A stretch of 64,000 nt of DNA, taken from contig NZ_KI928922.1 in the NCBI RefSeq assembly GCF_000521215.1, positions 182,357 through 246,356 on the forward strand, given 5' to 3'. Each line of letters starts with the position of its first letter. The stretch's first letter is position 1. Positions 25,018 through 34,052 of the stretch are shown one piece after another. The notes below the pieces were generated by a model that was not told where the DNA came from, did not search any database, and worked only from the letters and a program-made list of their open reading frames with translations. Source of the stretch: Labrenzia sp. DG1229. Its GTDB lineage: Bacteria; Pseudomonadota; Alphaproteobacteria; Rhizobiales; Stappiaceae. Both the position numbers and the translations under genes were made by a program.

Positions 25018-25794
25018 ATGTCCCGCCTTACAATCTGGCTCATCCTGGGCACAACGCTCACCTTCCTGATCGGACCTTTTCTGATCGTCATTTTTGCGGG
25101 AGCCTCTGCGGGGGAAGCTCTGTCCTTTCCTCCCCAGGGCCTATCGCTCAAGTGGTACGCCAAGGTCTTCACGGTAGAGAGTTTTCGAGCCAGCTTTGCG
25201 TTGTCGATGTTCCTTGCGATCTTTGGCACGTTGACGGCCCTGCTGATCGGCATTCCGGCCGCCTATGCGCTCAATCGCTACAACTTGCCCGGAGCAGAGG
25301 CCATCCGGACGATTGTTGCAGCACCGATCATCGTTCCGGGAATTATCGTGGGTCTCGCGCTCTTGCGCTATTTCGTCGTGCCGCTTGATGTGACAATCAC
25401 CATGGCGCTTTTCGTGACGCACACCGCGTTGGTCCTGCCATATGCGGTTCGTGTCGTCTCGTCGAGCCTCAACAACCTGCGTGCAGACATGGAAGAAGCG
25501 GCTGTTATTCTTGGCTGCACGCGCTTTCAGGCATTCGTCAAAGTCGTCCTGCCGAACATTCGCGGCGGTATCCTTGCGGCCTTTATTCTTGGCTTCGTGA
25601 CCAGCTTCAACGAAGTGCCGGCCTCGCTCTTTCTGTCCGGGCCAGGGGTGCGCACCCTGCCGATCGACATGCTTTCCTACATGGAAATCACTTTCGATCC
25701 TTCCGTGGCGGCTCTCTCGGCTCTTTTGGCCTTCATGTCGGTTGCCATCGTTTTCGTCGCCGAACGACTCCTGGGGTTTTCTCGTTATGTCTAA
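25018..25794 (+). CDS. Pot-type ABC transporter permease (second subunit)
   Basis: A 258-residue permease of the PotC class with six hydrophobic segments, FPPQGLSLKWY in the first periplasmic loop, and the EAA loop DMEEAAVILGCTRFQAFVKV. Partner of the preceding permease. Its 3' end overlaps the ATPase start by 8 nt, giving translational coupling. GAGCTAG precedes ATG 25018. Confidence 0.9.
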   Translation: MSRLTIWLILGTTLTFLIGPFLIVIFAGASAGEALSFPPQGLSLKWYAKVFTVESFRASFALSMFLAIFGTLTALLIGIPAAYALNRYNLPGAEAIRTIVAAPIIVPGIIVGLALLRYFVVPLDVTITMALFVTHTALVLPYAVRVVSSSLNNLRADMEEAAVILGCTRFQAFVKVVLPNIRGGILAAFILGFVTSFNEVPASLFLSGPGVRTLPIDMLSYMEITFDPSVAALSALLAFMSVAIVFVAERLLGFSRYV

Positions 25795-26800
25795 CGCATA
25801 CGTTTCACTGACCGGTCTAACGCTTTCATATGGGCAGACTGTCGCGGTGCCGGAGCTGAACCTGGATATCCGTAAGGGTGAGCTGATTGCGCTTCTCGGC
25901 CCGTCGGGATGCGGCAAGACAACCACCATGCGGGCCATTGCAGGGCTCCTCGCTCCGACAAGCGGAAAAATCATGATCGACGGTGCGGATGTAACCCGGA
26001 CACCTGCGAACAAGCGTGGAATCGGCCTCGTTTTCCAGTCCTATGCGCTATTTCCTCATCTCAGCGCCTTCGAGAATGTTGCTTTCGGGTTGCGGCTCCA
26101 GAAGCAGCCCGACGCACAAGTCCGTGCCAAGACCGAAGCCGGCATGGCGACTGTCGGCCTGACAGGCTTCGAAACGCGAAAGCCTTCTGAAATGTCAGGT
26201 GGCCAGCAGCAGCGACTGGCGCTGGCCCGGTCGCTGGTAATGGAACCGAAAGTTCTGCTGCTCGATGAGCCTCTTTCCAACCTGGACGCACGCCTGAGAC
26301 TCGAGATGCGCAACGAGTTGCAGCGGGTCCAGAAGGACACCGGGATCACAATGATCTTTGTTACTCATGATCAATCGGAGGCACTGGCATTGGCCGATCG
26401 TGTGGTGCTGATGAAGGACGGCAAGATAGAGCAACTGGGGACGCCTGCAGAACTCTATGCCGAGCCCAGCACCGCGTTCGCGGCGAACTTCATGGGGTTC
26501 GAGAACATCTTCCGCCTGGAGGGTGCGGACCTGGTCTCGGATCACGGCCGGTTGCCTTTTGGCTGCGAAGCTGCGGTCCCGTTACTGGCCTGGCGACCAG
26601 GCGGTGTCGCGGTCGGGAAGGGGCCTCACGTTGGCCGCGTGATTGCCAGCAGTTTCGCAGGTGACCACAGGGAATATGTGATCGACAGTCCGTTGGGTCA
26701 GATCAAGGCGGACGCTTCCATCGATCTTCCCGAGGTGTTACTTGGCCAGCAAGTCGCATTCGATCTTCCACAGGCAACCGCACGGCATTTGGCAGCGTGA
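25787..26800 (+). CDS. Pot-type ABC transporter ATP-binding protein
   Basis: A 337-residue ATPase: Walker A GPSGCGKTT, Q-loop LVFQSYALFPH, signature MSGGQQQRLA, Walker [14 protein letters not shown] and a C-terminal TOBE-like domain from about residue 240. That order is the PotA/FbpC type. ATG 25787 lies inside the permease's last codons, and the gene overlaps the nucleoside hydrolase by 4 nt, coupling transport with purine metabolism. Confidence 0.92.
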   Translation: MSNAYVSLTGLTLSYGQTVAVPELNLDIRKGELIALLGPSGCGKTTTMRAIAGLLAPTSGKIMIDGADVTRTPANKRGIGLVFQSYALFPHLSAFENVAFGLRLQKQPDAQVRAKTEAGMATVGLTGFETRKPSEMSGGQQQRLALARSLVMEPKVLLLDEPLSNLDARLRLEMRNELQRVQKDTGITMIFVTHDQSEALALADRVVLMKDGKIEQLGTPAELYAEPSTAFAANFMGFENIFRLEGADLVSDHGRLPFGCEAAVPLLAWRPGGVAVGKGPHVGRVIASSFAGDHREYVIDSPLGQIKADASIDLPEVLLGQQVAFDLPQATARHLAA

Positions 26801-27705
26801 CAGCGATTTGGGTTGATACTGATTTCGGGTTTGACGACCTCTGGGCGCTTCTCCTGCTGCGGCACCTGGGACATGAGGTCGCCGGTGTTTCCCTTGTCGC
26901 GGGCAACGCCCCGCTCGACCAGGTTTGTGCCAATGCCATGGGAGCCAAAGAGGCCTATGGGTTCGACTGGCCTGTCTGGCAAGGGGCTGATCGACCGCTG
27001 AAACGCCTGCCGGAGACTGCCGAACGCATACTCGGCCCCACTGGAATGCGGAGCCGGGGAGCCAGGTTGCCGGTTTCCAGATCCGGTGCACCGCCAAAGG
27101 GCGCACCGGACGCGATGCGGGATTGGCTTCAGACTGCCACTGACGCGAAATGCCGGATTTTGGCCCTCGGTCCGCTCACCAATATTGCGCAGCTCGTGAC
27201 GCAGTCACCGGAGGTGACCGGCCGGATCGAGCGATTGGTCTGGATGGGCGCAAGTGCAGGTGCGGGAAACCACACGCCCATGGCCGAGTTCAACGCGGTG
27301 GCCGATGCCGAAGCATTGGATTGTGTCATTGCATCGGGTCTTCCAGCCGACATCGTCGACCTTACGTTTTGCCGAAAGGTGACTTTCGGACCGGAAGATA
27401 TGCCCGAGACAGATGAGTTGACCCGCGACCTGCTGGGAGGCTACCTCGATATCGCGCTGGAGCGTGCTCGCCCCGGCATGGCGATTTACGACCCTCTGGC
27501 GGCACTGGCCGTGGCGGATCCGGACAGCATCGGCTTTTCGTCCTGCAAGATTGAGGTGTCGACAGAAACGGACGAAAGCTATGGGGCCACAAAGGTCATC
27601 GGAACAAGTTCGTCCACCACGAGAATTGCAACCGAAGCGAAAGCGGACCTGGCGCAACTCTGTCTCAGCGCATTGAAACGGGAGGCCTTAGATGGCCCAA
27701 GATAG
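26797..27705 (+). CDS. Inosine/uridine-preferring nucleoside hydrolase family protein
   Basis: A 302-residue enzyme expected to hydrolyse the N-glycosidic bond of nucleosides to base and ribose. The calcium site is DTDFGFDD at residues 6-13, where the family usually has D-x-D-P/x-G-x-D-D, so the aspartates are kept. Other family features: LGPLTNIA, WMGASAGAGN and AEFNAVADAEA (NxxxDxEA). GTG 26797 overlaps the ATPase stop (GTGA). In the same operon as adenine deaminase, which could take its product adenine. Confidence 0.9.
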   Translation: MTAIWVDTDFGFDDLWALLLLRHLGHEVAGVSLVAGNAPLDQVCANAMGAKEAYGFDWPVWQGADRPLKRLPETAERILGPTGMRSRGARLPVSRSGAPPKGAPDAMRDWLQTATDAKCRILALGPLTNIAQLVTQSPEVTGRIERLVWMGASAGAGNHTPMAEFNAVADAEALDCVIASGLPADIVDLTFCRKVTFGPEDMPETDELTRDLLGGYLDIALERARPGMAIYDPLAALAVADPDSIGFSSCKIEVSTETDESYGATKVIGTSSSTTRIATEAKADLAQLCLSALKREALDGPR

Positions 27706-29494
27706 CGACCTTAACGCGCCGGAACTGAGAGACCGGGCAGTCAGAGCGGCCCAGGGTCACGTTCCCTTCGACCTTCTGATTACGAACACGCGTTTGCAGG
27801 ACATGGTCACGGGCCGCGAACGTGACGCGGATATTGGCCTGACAGGTGGGCTCATTGCCAGCGTGCATGCTCCGGACAGGACGCGAGAGGCCGATGCCTT
27901 CTTGGATGCAGGTGGCCGTTTCGCAGTCCCGGGTCTGATAGACACTCACATGCATGTGGAAAGCTCCATGGTGACTCCCGCTCAATACGCGGCAGCCGTG
28001 GTTCCGCGGGGCGTCACAACGGTCGTTTGGGACCCGCACGAATTCGCGAATGCCTGTGGTCTTGCAGGGGTCGACTATGCGGTTTCAGCAGGCAGGGACC
28101 TACCGCTTCGCTTTCTGACACTTGCGCCAACCTGTGTTCCCTCTGCTCCAGGTTTCGAGACGTGCGGTGGCGACTTCGGCCCGGAGGTGCTCTCGGAACT
28201 GTTGACCCGCGAAGATATCCACGGCGCCGCAGAGCTGATGACAATGCGGCCACTGCTCGGTGGTAGCCCCAGGGTCAAAGGCATCGTGAATGCGGGACTG
28301 GCAAGCGGAAAGAGGGTCTGTGGACACGCACGCGGCCTTAAGGACGGCACTCTCGCAGCATATGCGGCGGCAGGCGTCGAGAGCGACCATGAGCTGACAA
28401 GTGCGCAGGACCTGATTGCGCGGCTGGAAGCGGGTATGACGGTTGAACTTCGGGGCTCCCACGAACATCTCTTGCCGGAATTCACGGAGGCAATTCTGGA
28501 GCTGGGTCATCTTCCCCAGACACTCACTTTTTGCACCGACGACGTTTTTCCCGATGATCTGGCCAATCATGGCGGGCTGGACCATATGGTCAGGCGCATG
28601 ATCGGTCACGGGCTTCCGCCTTCATGGGCTTACCGCGCGGCGACATTCAACGCAGCGACGCGTATCCGGCGTTCAGATCTGGGACTTGTCGCACCTGGAA
28701 AACGTGCCGATATCGCAATCCTCGACGACATCGAGCGCGTGAAAGCCAGTCTGGTAGTCGCAGACGGTGTCCTGGTCTCCGAGGGCGGCAAGATGGTCAG
28801 GCCTTGTCTCGCGGCTGCTCCTCCAGTCGCGCTCAGGAACTCAGTTGCGGTCCGTGAACTGCAGCCTGATGATTTTGAGGTTACCGCCAAAGGATCAACA
28901 GCTGAGATCGCAACCCTCTCCAAACCGAGGTTTCCGGCTTGGGGTGTTCGAACGGTGGATGTAAAGGCAGGGAAGTTGTCGCTACCCGATGACATGATCC
29001 GCATGGCCATCGCCAACCGGTACGGTCGAAACATGCCCGTGCGTGTCGCATTTCTGGAAAACTGGGGAACATGGCGCGGCGCATTTGCGACAACCGTTTC
29101 TCATGACAGCCACAACCTAACCGTCTTCGGTTGCGATCCGGTCGACATGGCGCTGGCCGCCAACACGGTCCGCTCATCGAATGGCGGGTTGTGTGTCGTC
29201 TCCGACGGCAAGGTACTTGAGCATCTTGATCTTCCCCTGGCAGGACTGGTCAGCGAGGCGCCACTCTCAGAAACAGCCGAAAGCTTTGCCGCTTTGCGCC
29301 AGTCACTCGACACCTTGGTCAACTGGGAGCCGCCCTACCTTGTTTTCAAGGCACTCTTTGGAGCGTCTCTCGTCTGCAATGCCGGTCCACGTCTGAGCGA
29401 TGTCGGCATTGTTGATGTCTTCAATGAGCAGATCCTTGAAACGCCTGTTATTCCGTCAAGATCAACTCCAGGGCACGCACAAGAGCGTCCTTGA
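27692..29494 (+). CDS. ade: Adenine deaminase
   Basis: A 600-residue amidohydrolase converting adenine to hypoxanthine and ammonia. Metal-binding DTHMHVESSM at about residue 87-96, WDPHEFAN, GHARGL (His) and TDDVFPDDL with a C-terminal domain FLENWG and ATTVSHDSHN characteristic of the Ade family rather than adenosine deaminase. It overlaps the nucleoside hydrolase by 14 nt, ending the operon. Together they turn imported adenine nucleosides into hypoxanthine for salvage or nitrogen. The first 20 residues are weakly conserved; start ATG 27692. Confidence 0.93.
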   Translation: MAQDSDLNAPELRDRAVRAAQGHVPFDLLITNTRLQDMVTGRERDADIGLTGGLIASVHAPDRTREADAFLDAGGRFAVPGLIDTHMHVESSMVTPAQYAAAVVPRGVTTVVWDPHEFANACGLAGVDYAVSAGRDLPLRFLTLAPTCVPSAPGFETCGGDFGPEVLSELLTREDIHGAAELMTMRPLLGGSPRVKGIVNAGLASGKRVCGHARGLKDGTLAAYAAAGVESDHELTSAQDLIARLEAGMTVELRGSHEHLLPEFTEAILELGHLPQTLTFCTDDVFPDDLANHGGLDHMVRRMIGHGLPPSWAYRAATFNAATRIRRSDLGLVAPGKRADIAILDDIERVKASLVVADGVLVSEGGKMVRPCLAAAPPVALRNSVAVRELQPDDFEVTAKGSTAEIATLSKPRFPAWGVRTVDVKAGKLSLPDDMIRMAIANRYGRNMPVRVAFLENWGTWRGAFATTVSHDSHNLTVFGCDPVDMALAANTVRSSNGGLCVVSDGKVLEHLDLPLAGLVSEAPLSETAESFAALRQSLDTLVNWEPPYLVFKALFGASLVCNAGPRLSDVGIVDVFNEQILETPVIPSRSTPGHAQERP

Positions 29495-29530
29495 TTTGGT
29501 CTGAGTGTGTTCCTGTGGCCGGACAATTGA

Positions 29531-29878
29531 TCAGGTCGCTGCAACCACGATGATTTCCACCGTAAAGTCCGGCGTTGCGAGTTTGGATTCCCCGCACGCC
29601 CGGGCCGGAGGATTGGCCGGATCAACCCAGGCGTCCCAGACCTCATTCATCTCGGAAAAGTCGTCCATGCTGGCAAGCCAGATGGTTGCCTGCAGGATCC
29701 GGGACTTGTTACTGCCTGCATCACCCAGAAGTTTTTCGATCTTTTCCAGGACTACCCTGGTCTGGTCGGCAACACTCTCACCGGGATTGCCGACCTGTCC
29801 GGCCAGCCAGACCAGGTTGCCATGGACCACTGCCTGGCTCATGCGTGGGCCGACGCCGAACCGTTTGATTTCCGTCAT
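29531..29878 (-). CDS. RidA (YjgF/UK114) family protein
   Basis: A 115-residue RidA-fold protein, which hydrolyses reactive enamine/imine intermediates. GGAGC precedes the ATG at complement 29876-29878 (MTEIKRFG). Family marks seen: GNLVWLAGQVG, ATIWLASMDDF, and PPARACGESKL with the key Arg that binds the substrate carboxylate. It ends a minus-strand operon with an FAD amine/amino-acid oxidase-like gene, whose imine products it could drain. Confidence 0.9.
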   Translation of the reverse strand: MTEIKRFGVGPRMSQAVVHGNLVWLAGQVGNPGESVADQTRVVLEKIEKLLGDAGSNKSRILQATIWLASMDDFSEMNEVWDAWVDPANPPARACGESKLATPDFTVEIIVVAAT

Positions 29879-29901
29879 TTTGTTTGCTCCTTCATTCAAT
29901 G

Positions 29902-31008
29902 TTATCTAGTTGAGACGGGAAGGATCGAGAGCTTGCACAACCTCCTGTGCAAGCTCCGGTTTCCGTCCCAGACAAAGATCCGCGGTGAGCTGCGACAAGG
30001 CAGGTGCGGTTTGCACACCGTATCCGCCCTGACCGGCCAGCCAGAAAAATACCGCCCCCGTCCCGGAGCAAATCCGACAGCAGGCGTTCGATCCCTTACA
30101 AAACTGCGAAGACCCGCCCAGCTGTGTTCAACACGCGTGATCTGCATTTTCACGGCCTGTTCGAATCGGTGCAGTCCTTCCGCGAGCACCATGTCGTCAA
30201 CCCAGGCATCATGAGGCTCAACAGGATCTTCATCTGCCGGAGACACCATGAATTTACCTGCGTCCGGTTTCACGTACCAACTCTCCGATGCGCTCACGAC
30301 CAAAGGCCAGGACGTGACATCTAACCCGTCCGGTGGTGCCACTATGGCCGCTGACCGGCGCAATGGCTGAAGCCCTATCCTTTGAACTCCTGCCCGTGCT
30401 GCAATCACATCCGCCCATGCTCCGGCCGCGTTGATGAGGATCGGGGCCTCAAAGCTGCCGGCTGCTGTCTCCACACGCCAGGCACCCTGCGCCCACCGGA
30501 TCGCCTCTGCCGGCGCCCGTGTTACAATTTTTGCCCCATGCTGCCTGGCAAGCCGGACAAAACCTTGCAGCAACCGGTCAACATCAATGTCGCTGGCAGC
30601 TCGCTCGATTGCCGCTGCAGCAATCCTGTCCTTTTTGAGGAGCGGGAATAGAGTGACGGCCTCTTCAGCCGTCAAAAGATCCATACCGTCTGCGCCATCC
30701 AGATAGGCCTGAAACGCGCCGAGTTCCTCCTCAGTGGCTATCAGCATTTCACCACGCGGCGTCAGCAAGCTATGGTCGGACAATCCTTCGGGTGTTTCCA
30801 GAACCGGCTCAGAGGCCGCATTGAGTGCCCGCAAGGTGGCATTGCCGTAGTTTCGTATGTAAATCGCGGCCGACCGGCCCGTCGCATGCCGGCCGAGCGC
30901 GTCTTCCATCTCAAGCAGAGTGACCGATGCGTCTGGCGCAAGACGCGCAGCTGCGCCAGCGCCGGCGATACCGCCGCCGATAATCAGAAAATCGGATCGG
31001 AGTGTCAT
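29902..31008 (-). CDS. FAD-dependent oxidoreductase (DAO family), C-terminus frameshifted
   Basis: D-amino-acid-oxidase/glycine-oxidase-like flavoprotein. Dinucleotide-binding GGGIAGAGAA at residues 11-20, a middle part INAAGAWAD and RSFVRDRTPAVGF. From about residue 317 the written frame no longer matches. Inserting one A in GGACG near 30061 restores AVFFWLAGQGGYGV and an end at 29906 (codon TAG) that fits the family C-terminus. ATGA overlap with the preceding amidohydrolase. Likely oxidises an amine or amino acid derived from acetylated polyamines (inference). Confidence 0.82.
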   Translation of the reverse strand: MTLRSDFLIIGGGIAGAGAAARLAPDASVTLLEMEDALGRHATGRSAAIYIRNYGNATLRALNAASEPVLETPEGLSDHSLLTPRGEMLIATEEELGAFQAYLDGADGMDLLTAEEAVTLFPLLKKDRIAAAAIERAASDIDVDRLLQGFVRLARQHGAKIVTRAPAEAIRWAQGAWRVETAAGSFEAPILINAAGAWADVIAARAGVQRIGLQPLRRSAAIVAPPDGLDVTSWPLVVSASESWYVKPDAGKFMVSPADEDPVEPHDAWVDDMVLAEGLHRFEQAVKMQITRVEHSWAGLRSFVRDRTPAVGFAPGRGRYFSGWPVRADTVCKPHLPCRSSPRIFVWDGNRSLHRRLCKLSILPVSTR

Positions 31009-32027
31009 GCGCGTTGAAATCCCGTCAGGACACTGGTCAGATTGTGGCCCAGCTCATCGGCCAGGTATCCGCCTTCCTGGACAAACAGTGTGGGCAGACC
31101 GAGCCCGGCGATTGCCGCTCCGATGCGGGCGAAACCGGGTGTGGTGATGGCAAGGCCCTTCAGCGGGTCATTCTCGTAAGCATCGAGACCGAGCGCAATA
31201 ATCACGATGTCCGCACCAAAGGCCTGAACGCGCTCAAGTGCCGTGTCGAGTGTTGTCAGATAGGCGTCGTCGCCGGTCCCGCGTTCCAGTGGCAAGTTGA
31301 GATTGGTTCCCCTGCCAGGCCCCTCGCCACGCTCATGGCCGTGCCCCCAGTAGAACGGATAGAAGCCGCTCGGATCGGCGTGAACGGAAACGGTAAGAAC
31401 ATCACTTCGTTCGTAGAAGATCCCCTGGGTACCGTTGCCGTGGTGGACGTCAATATCGAGAATTGCAGGTCGCCTCCCGGCCATCAGCAACCGTTCTGCC
31501 GCGATGGCGGAATTGTTCAAAAAACAAAATCCGCCGGCCAGATCGGAAAACGCGTGGTGGCCGGGCGGACGGGACAGGACATAGGCTGCCGTCTCTCCCT
31601 CAAGTATCTGGTCGGCACCTTCAACCGCGCTTTGCGCAGACCAATAGGCTGCGTCCCATGTGCCTTCGGCGATAGGACAGCTGGTATCCGCCTGGTGAAA
31701 ACCGGCCTGTCCGACCGCCGAGCGCGGATAACTAGCAGTTCGCCGGTCCGGATGGACATTCGGGATCACTTCGTCGGAGGCATTCTTGATCCGGCGCCAC
31801 CGCGCGTGGATTGTCTGTAAAAAGACAAGGTATTCAGCGGAATGCAGGGCGGCGATCGGACCCAAGCCGTGGTCAGTCGGTGTCTGAAAGACACAACCGG
31901 CCTCGATCGCCCCATTTTGAAGGACCTCTATTCGGCGTGGTTGTTCCGGATTGGCAAGCCGCGTGCCGGTTGCCATGAAATGCTTTGGATCATGTTTCCG
32001 CTGGCGGTCATCAAAAATGGCTTTCAT
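31005..32027 (-). CDS. Acetylpolyamine amidohydrolase / class II histone deacetylase family
   Basis: A 340-residue Zn-dependent deacetylase. Active site PPGHHA (His157-His158), zinc ligands in ILDIDVHHGNGTQ (Asp193, His195), GLDAYENDPL (third Asp) and EGGYLAD with the transition-state Tyr. Bacterial relatives deacetylate acetylputrescine, acetylcadaverine and similar molecules. It overlaps both neighbours by 4 nt (ATGA), so GNAT, deacetylase, oxidoreductase and RidA form a four-gene operon. The exact acyl-amine is unknown. Confidence 0.9.
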   Translation of the reverse strand: MKAIFDDRQRKHDPKHFMATGTRLANPEQPRRIEVLQNGAIEAGCVFQTPTDHGLGPIAALHSAEYLVFLQTIHARWRRIKNASDEVIPNVHPDRRTASYPRSAVGQAGFHQADTSCPIAEGTWDAAYWSAQSAVEGADQILEGETAAYVLSRPPGHHAFSDLAGGFCFLNNSAIAAERLLMAGRRPAILDIDVHHGNGTQGIFYERSDVLTVSVHADPSGFYPFYWGHGHERGEGPGRGTNLNLPLERGTGDDAYLTTLDTALERVQAFGADIVIIALGLDAYENDPLKGLAITTPGFARIGAAIAGLGLPTLFVQEGGYLADELGHNLTSVLTGFQRA

Positions 32028-32506
32028 GAGCGTTTCCTCAGGCTTTCCAGCGCTTCTTCCTTGAGAGAAAGCACGGTTTCGTCCGGTAGATCTTCAAACC
32101 CAAGCCGCGTATAGAAACGGCGAGCTTCGATGTTGTGGTCGTGAACAGCAAGTTTCAAAAAGCGCACGGACCAATTGTACGGCGCCTCCGCCAGTGCGGC
32201 TTGCAGCAATCGCGGTCCCAGGCCTTGCCCTCGGGCACGACCGGAAACCCAAAGGTCCGAAACATAAAGGCCCGCTCCACCCAGACTGGTCGAGAACACC
32301 GGTGACGCGATGAGGACGCCCTTACACACATTGCCTCGTTCTGCAACAAGCGCGAAGAAAGCCGGGTTGTCGCCAAAACCATGAGTAACAAGATCCTCCG
32401 TACAGGCCCGGTGTGTTTCGCCGAGGTCAGCCGATAGTTGTTGCAGCGCCTGATTGAGCCGATCTGCATCGATTGCCGTTGCTTTCCGGATCGAGATCCC
32501 GTTCAT
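32024..32506 (-). CDS. GNAT-family N-acetyltransferase
   Basis: A 160-residue acetyltransferase with the acetyl-CoA motif A region LWVSGRARGQGLGPRLLQAA (RGQGLG at about 94-99) and a C-terminal FYTRLGFE motif. Operon partner of the acetylpolyamine amidohydrolase, so acetylation of a polyamine or amine is the natural guess; acceptor not seen. First gene of its operon, ATG at complement 32504-32506. Confidence 0.86.
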   Translation of the reverse strand: MNGISIRKATAIDADRLNQALQQLSADLGETHRACTEDLVTHGFGDNPAFFALVAERGNVCKGVLIASPVFSTSLGGAGLYVSDLWVSGRARGQGLGPRLLQAALAEAPYNWSVRFLKLAVHDHNIEARRFYTRLGFEDLPDETVLSLKEEALESLRKRS

Positions 32507-32596
32507 GATCAGAATGTCGTCTCCGCCATACGCTTCAGGCCAAGCATGGTCTTTGCCGCAGCCGCGATTGCCGTTGTACGGCGAGTGTTTCAGAAC

Positions 32597-33040
32597 CTAT
32601 GCGATGTTTCTTGGTGTGTTCTTGAAGACTAGATCGTCCGTGGTTTCCAGAAAAGGCCTTTCCCAGTCAAACTCCGGTCATCGTGGCTATCGGCCAACGG
32701 GTGCAGTGCGAAATTCATCGTATCCTGTTTGAGCGAGCATATTTCCGGCTCGCGCCGGAGCGGAATTTTCAGGCGTTCTTCCACCACCATGGCTGCACTA
32801 CCGCCGGTCGTCACGCTGAAACCACGTCGCAATTGGCCTGTTTTTGCGGCAAGAAGCTGTAATAGTTCGCGGCCTTTGCTGACGGACGGACGACCATATT
32901 CCGGATTTCTGACGTGAAGATGCAAGATCGCAGCGCCTGCTTCGGCCGCATCCGAGGCCTGTCGGCTATTTCACCGGCCGTGACAGGAAAACAGGGAGAC
33001 ATGGCCGGCGTGCGAATGGAACCAGAAGGCAAGGGTCAAC
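32597..33040 (-). pseudogene. Decayed BKACE (beta-keto acid cleavage, DUF849) gene, N-terminal third
   Basis: Three reading frames together match the N-terminus of a beta-keto acid cleavage enzyme: GSIRTPAMSPCFPVTAGEIAD, then DAAEAGAAILHLHVRNPEYG and VTTGGSAAMVVEERL with PEICSL and MNFALHP, then DWERPFLETTDDLVFKNT, ending at TAG. The HLHVR zinc motif and TTGG region are preserved. At least two frameshifts and loss of roughly the last half mean it is dead. It is on the strand of the racemase/M24/M20 operon and probably once belonged to it. Confidence 0.7.
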
Positions 33041-33302
33041 CGCGCCGCAAAAGCTCTTCTGCACATGTTGCTGGCCAAAAATCGCGAGACACCGATCGAG
33101 AAGCGTACGTATCCGTGACGCCTCAAGAACCAAGGGAAGGGGATTGCGATCCGTCGCGGCTATCCGTGTGCTCGCCGCGTCCGGGGATCAATAACAAGCC
33201 GATCATTCCTGGCCAGTTTGTTTCGCAGCGGGCGAGTGCCGTCGCCGCTGGACGCCGAATGATACTGTGCCTCGGCCAGGGTCTTGAATGGCCGACTTCA
33301 CG
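33041..33302. other. Gene-free stretch between BKACE remnant and racemase-like gene
   Basis: No start, ribosome site or recognisable protein is visible in any frame over these 262 nt. It may hold further eroded sequence from the same deletion event, but I cannot identify it. Confidence 0.3.
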
Positions 33303-34043
33303 CTAGCCGAACAGCAGGCCGAAATCGGGCAAAGGATCCCTGATCTTTGCAAGGCGAAGCATGTGCCAGGCCAGCGCCTGATTGCTGCTGATGATTGGCA
33401 CGCCGACTTTCCGCTCCATCTCCTTGATAATATTCAAGGTTCGAAGGCTGGTGCAAGAAATCACGATCGCGTCGCAGGGGGCTGCCGCAGCAATGTTTTC
33501 TGCCGCAGCGACGATCGACTTCTCGCAAATTCTGGCAACAGTCCGGTCATTGCCTTCTTCGAACGATCCAAATCCGGCGATGTCAAATCCGGCTTCGGTA
33601 AGTCGCCGCCGCATGCGTTCAGACACTTCAGGTATGTACGGCGTGATGAAGCCGAGCCGTTTTGCCTTGAGCTCGCGTCCAGCCGCGATGACAGCGGCAA
33701 GCGGGTCGGACACAAGAGCATTCGGATAAACCGTCCGGATGGCACGGGCAACGTTTTCCGAACCGATCACCGAGGATGCCGAGGTGCATCCGTAGCCGAT
33801 CACGTCATAGTCCGGCGCACTCGGCAAAAGACGTGTGGAGGCCGGGAGATCCCTTTCCATTTTTGCCAATGTGTCTGCGCGGACCTCGGGCACCATCGGA
33901 ATACGACTGTGATAGAGCGCGACTCCCTCGAGCGCCATTATTCTTGAAAACTCGGGCTCGAGTGTTTCGTCGGTTTCCAGCACGATCATGCCCATCGTTG
34001 CGCGGGTCCCGATCCCGATGTCCGTATCAAATTCCAGCTTCAT
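33303..34043 (-). CDS. Maleate isomerase / Asp-Glu racemase-fold protein
   Basis: A 246-residue protein of the maleate cis-trans isomerase/arylmalonate decarboxylase/EutA superfamily. The two catalytic cysteines are in GYGCTSAS (Cys86) and ISCTSLRT (Cys197). It follows the M24 and M20 hydrolase genes by 9 nt on the same strand. In ectoine-utilisation clusters a related protein, EutA, occupies the same kind of position; the reaction here is not determined. Confidence 0.85.
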   Translation of the reverse strand: MKLEFDTDIGIGTRATMGMIVLETDETLEPEFSRIMALEGVALYHSRIPMVPEVRADTLAKMERDLPASTRLLPSAPDYDVIGYGCTSASSVIGSENVARAIRTVYPNALVSDPLAAVIAAGRELKAKRLGFITPYIPEVSERMRRRLTEAGFDIAGFGSFEEGNDRTVARICEKSIVAAAENIAAAAPCDAIVISCTSLRTLNIIKEMERKVGVPIISSNQALAWHMLRLAKIRDPLPDFGLLFG

Positions 34044-34052
34044 GGGTTTTCC

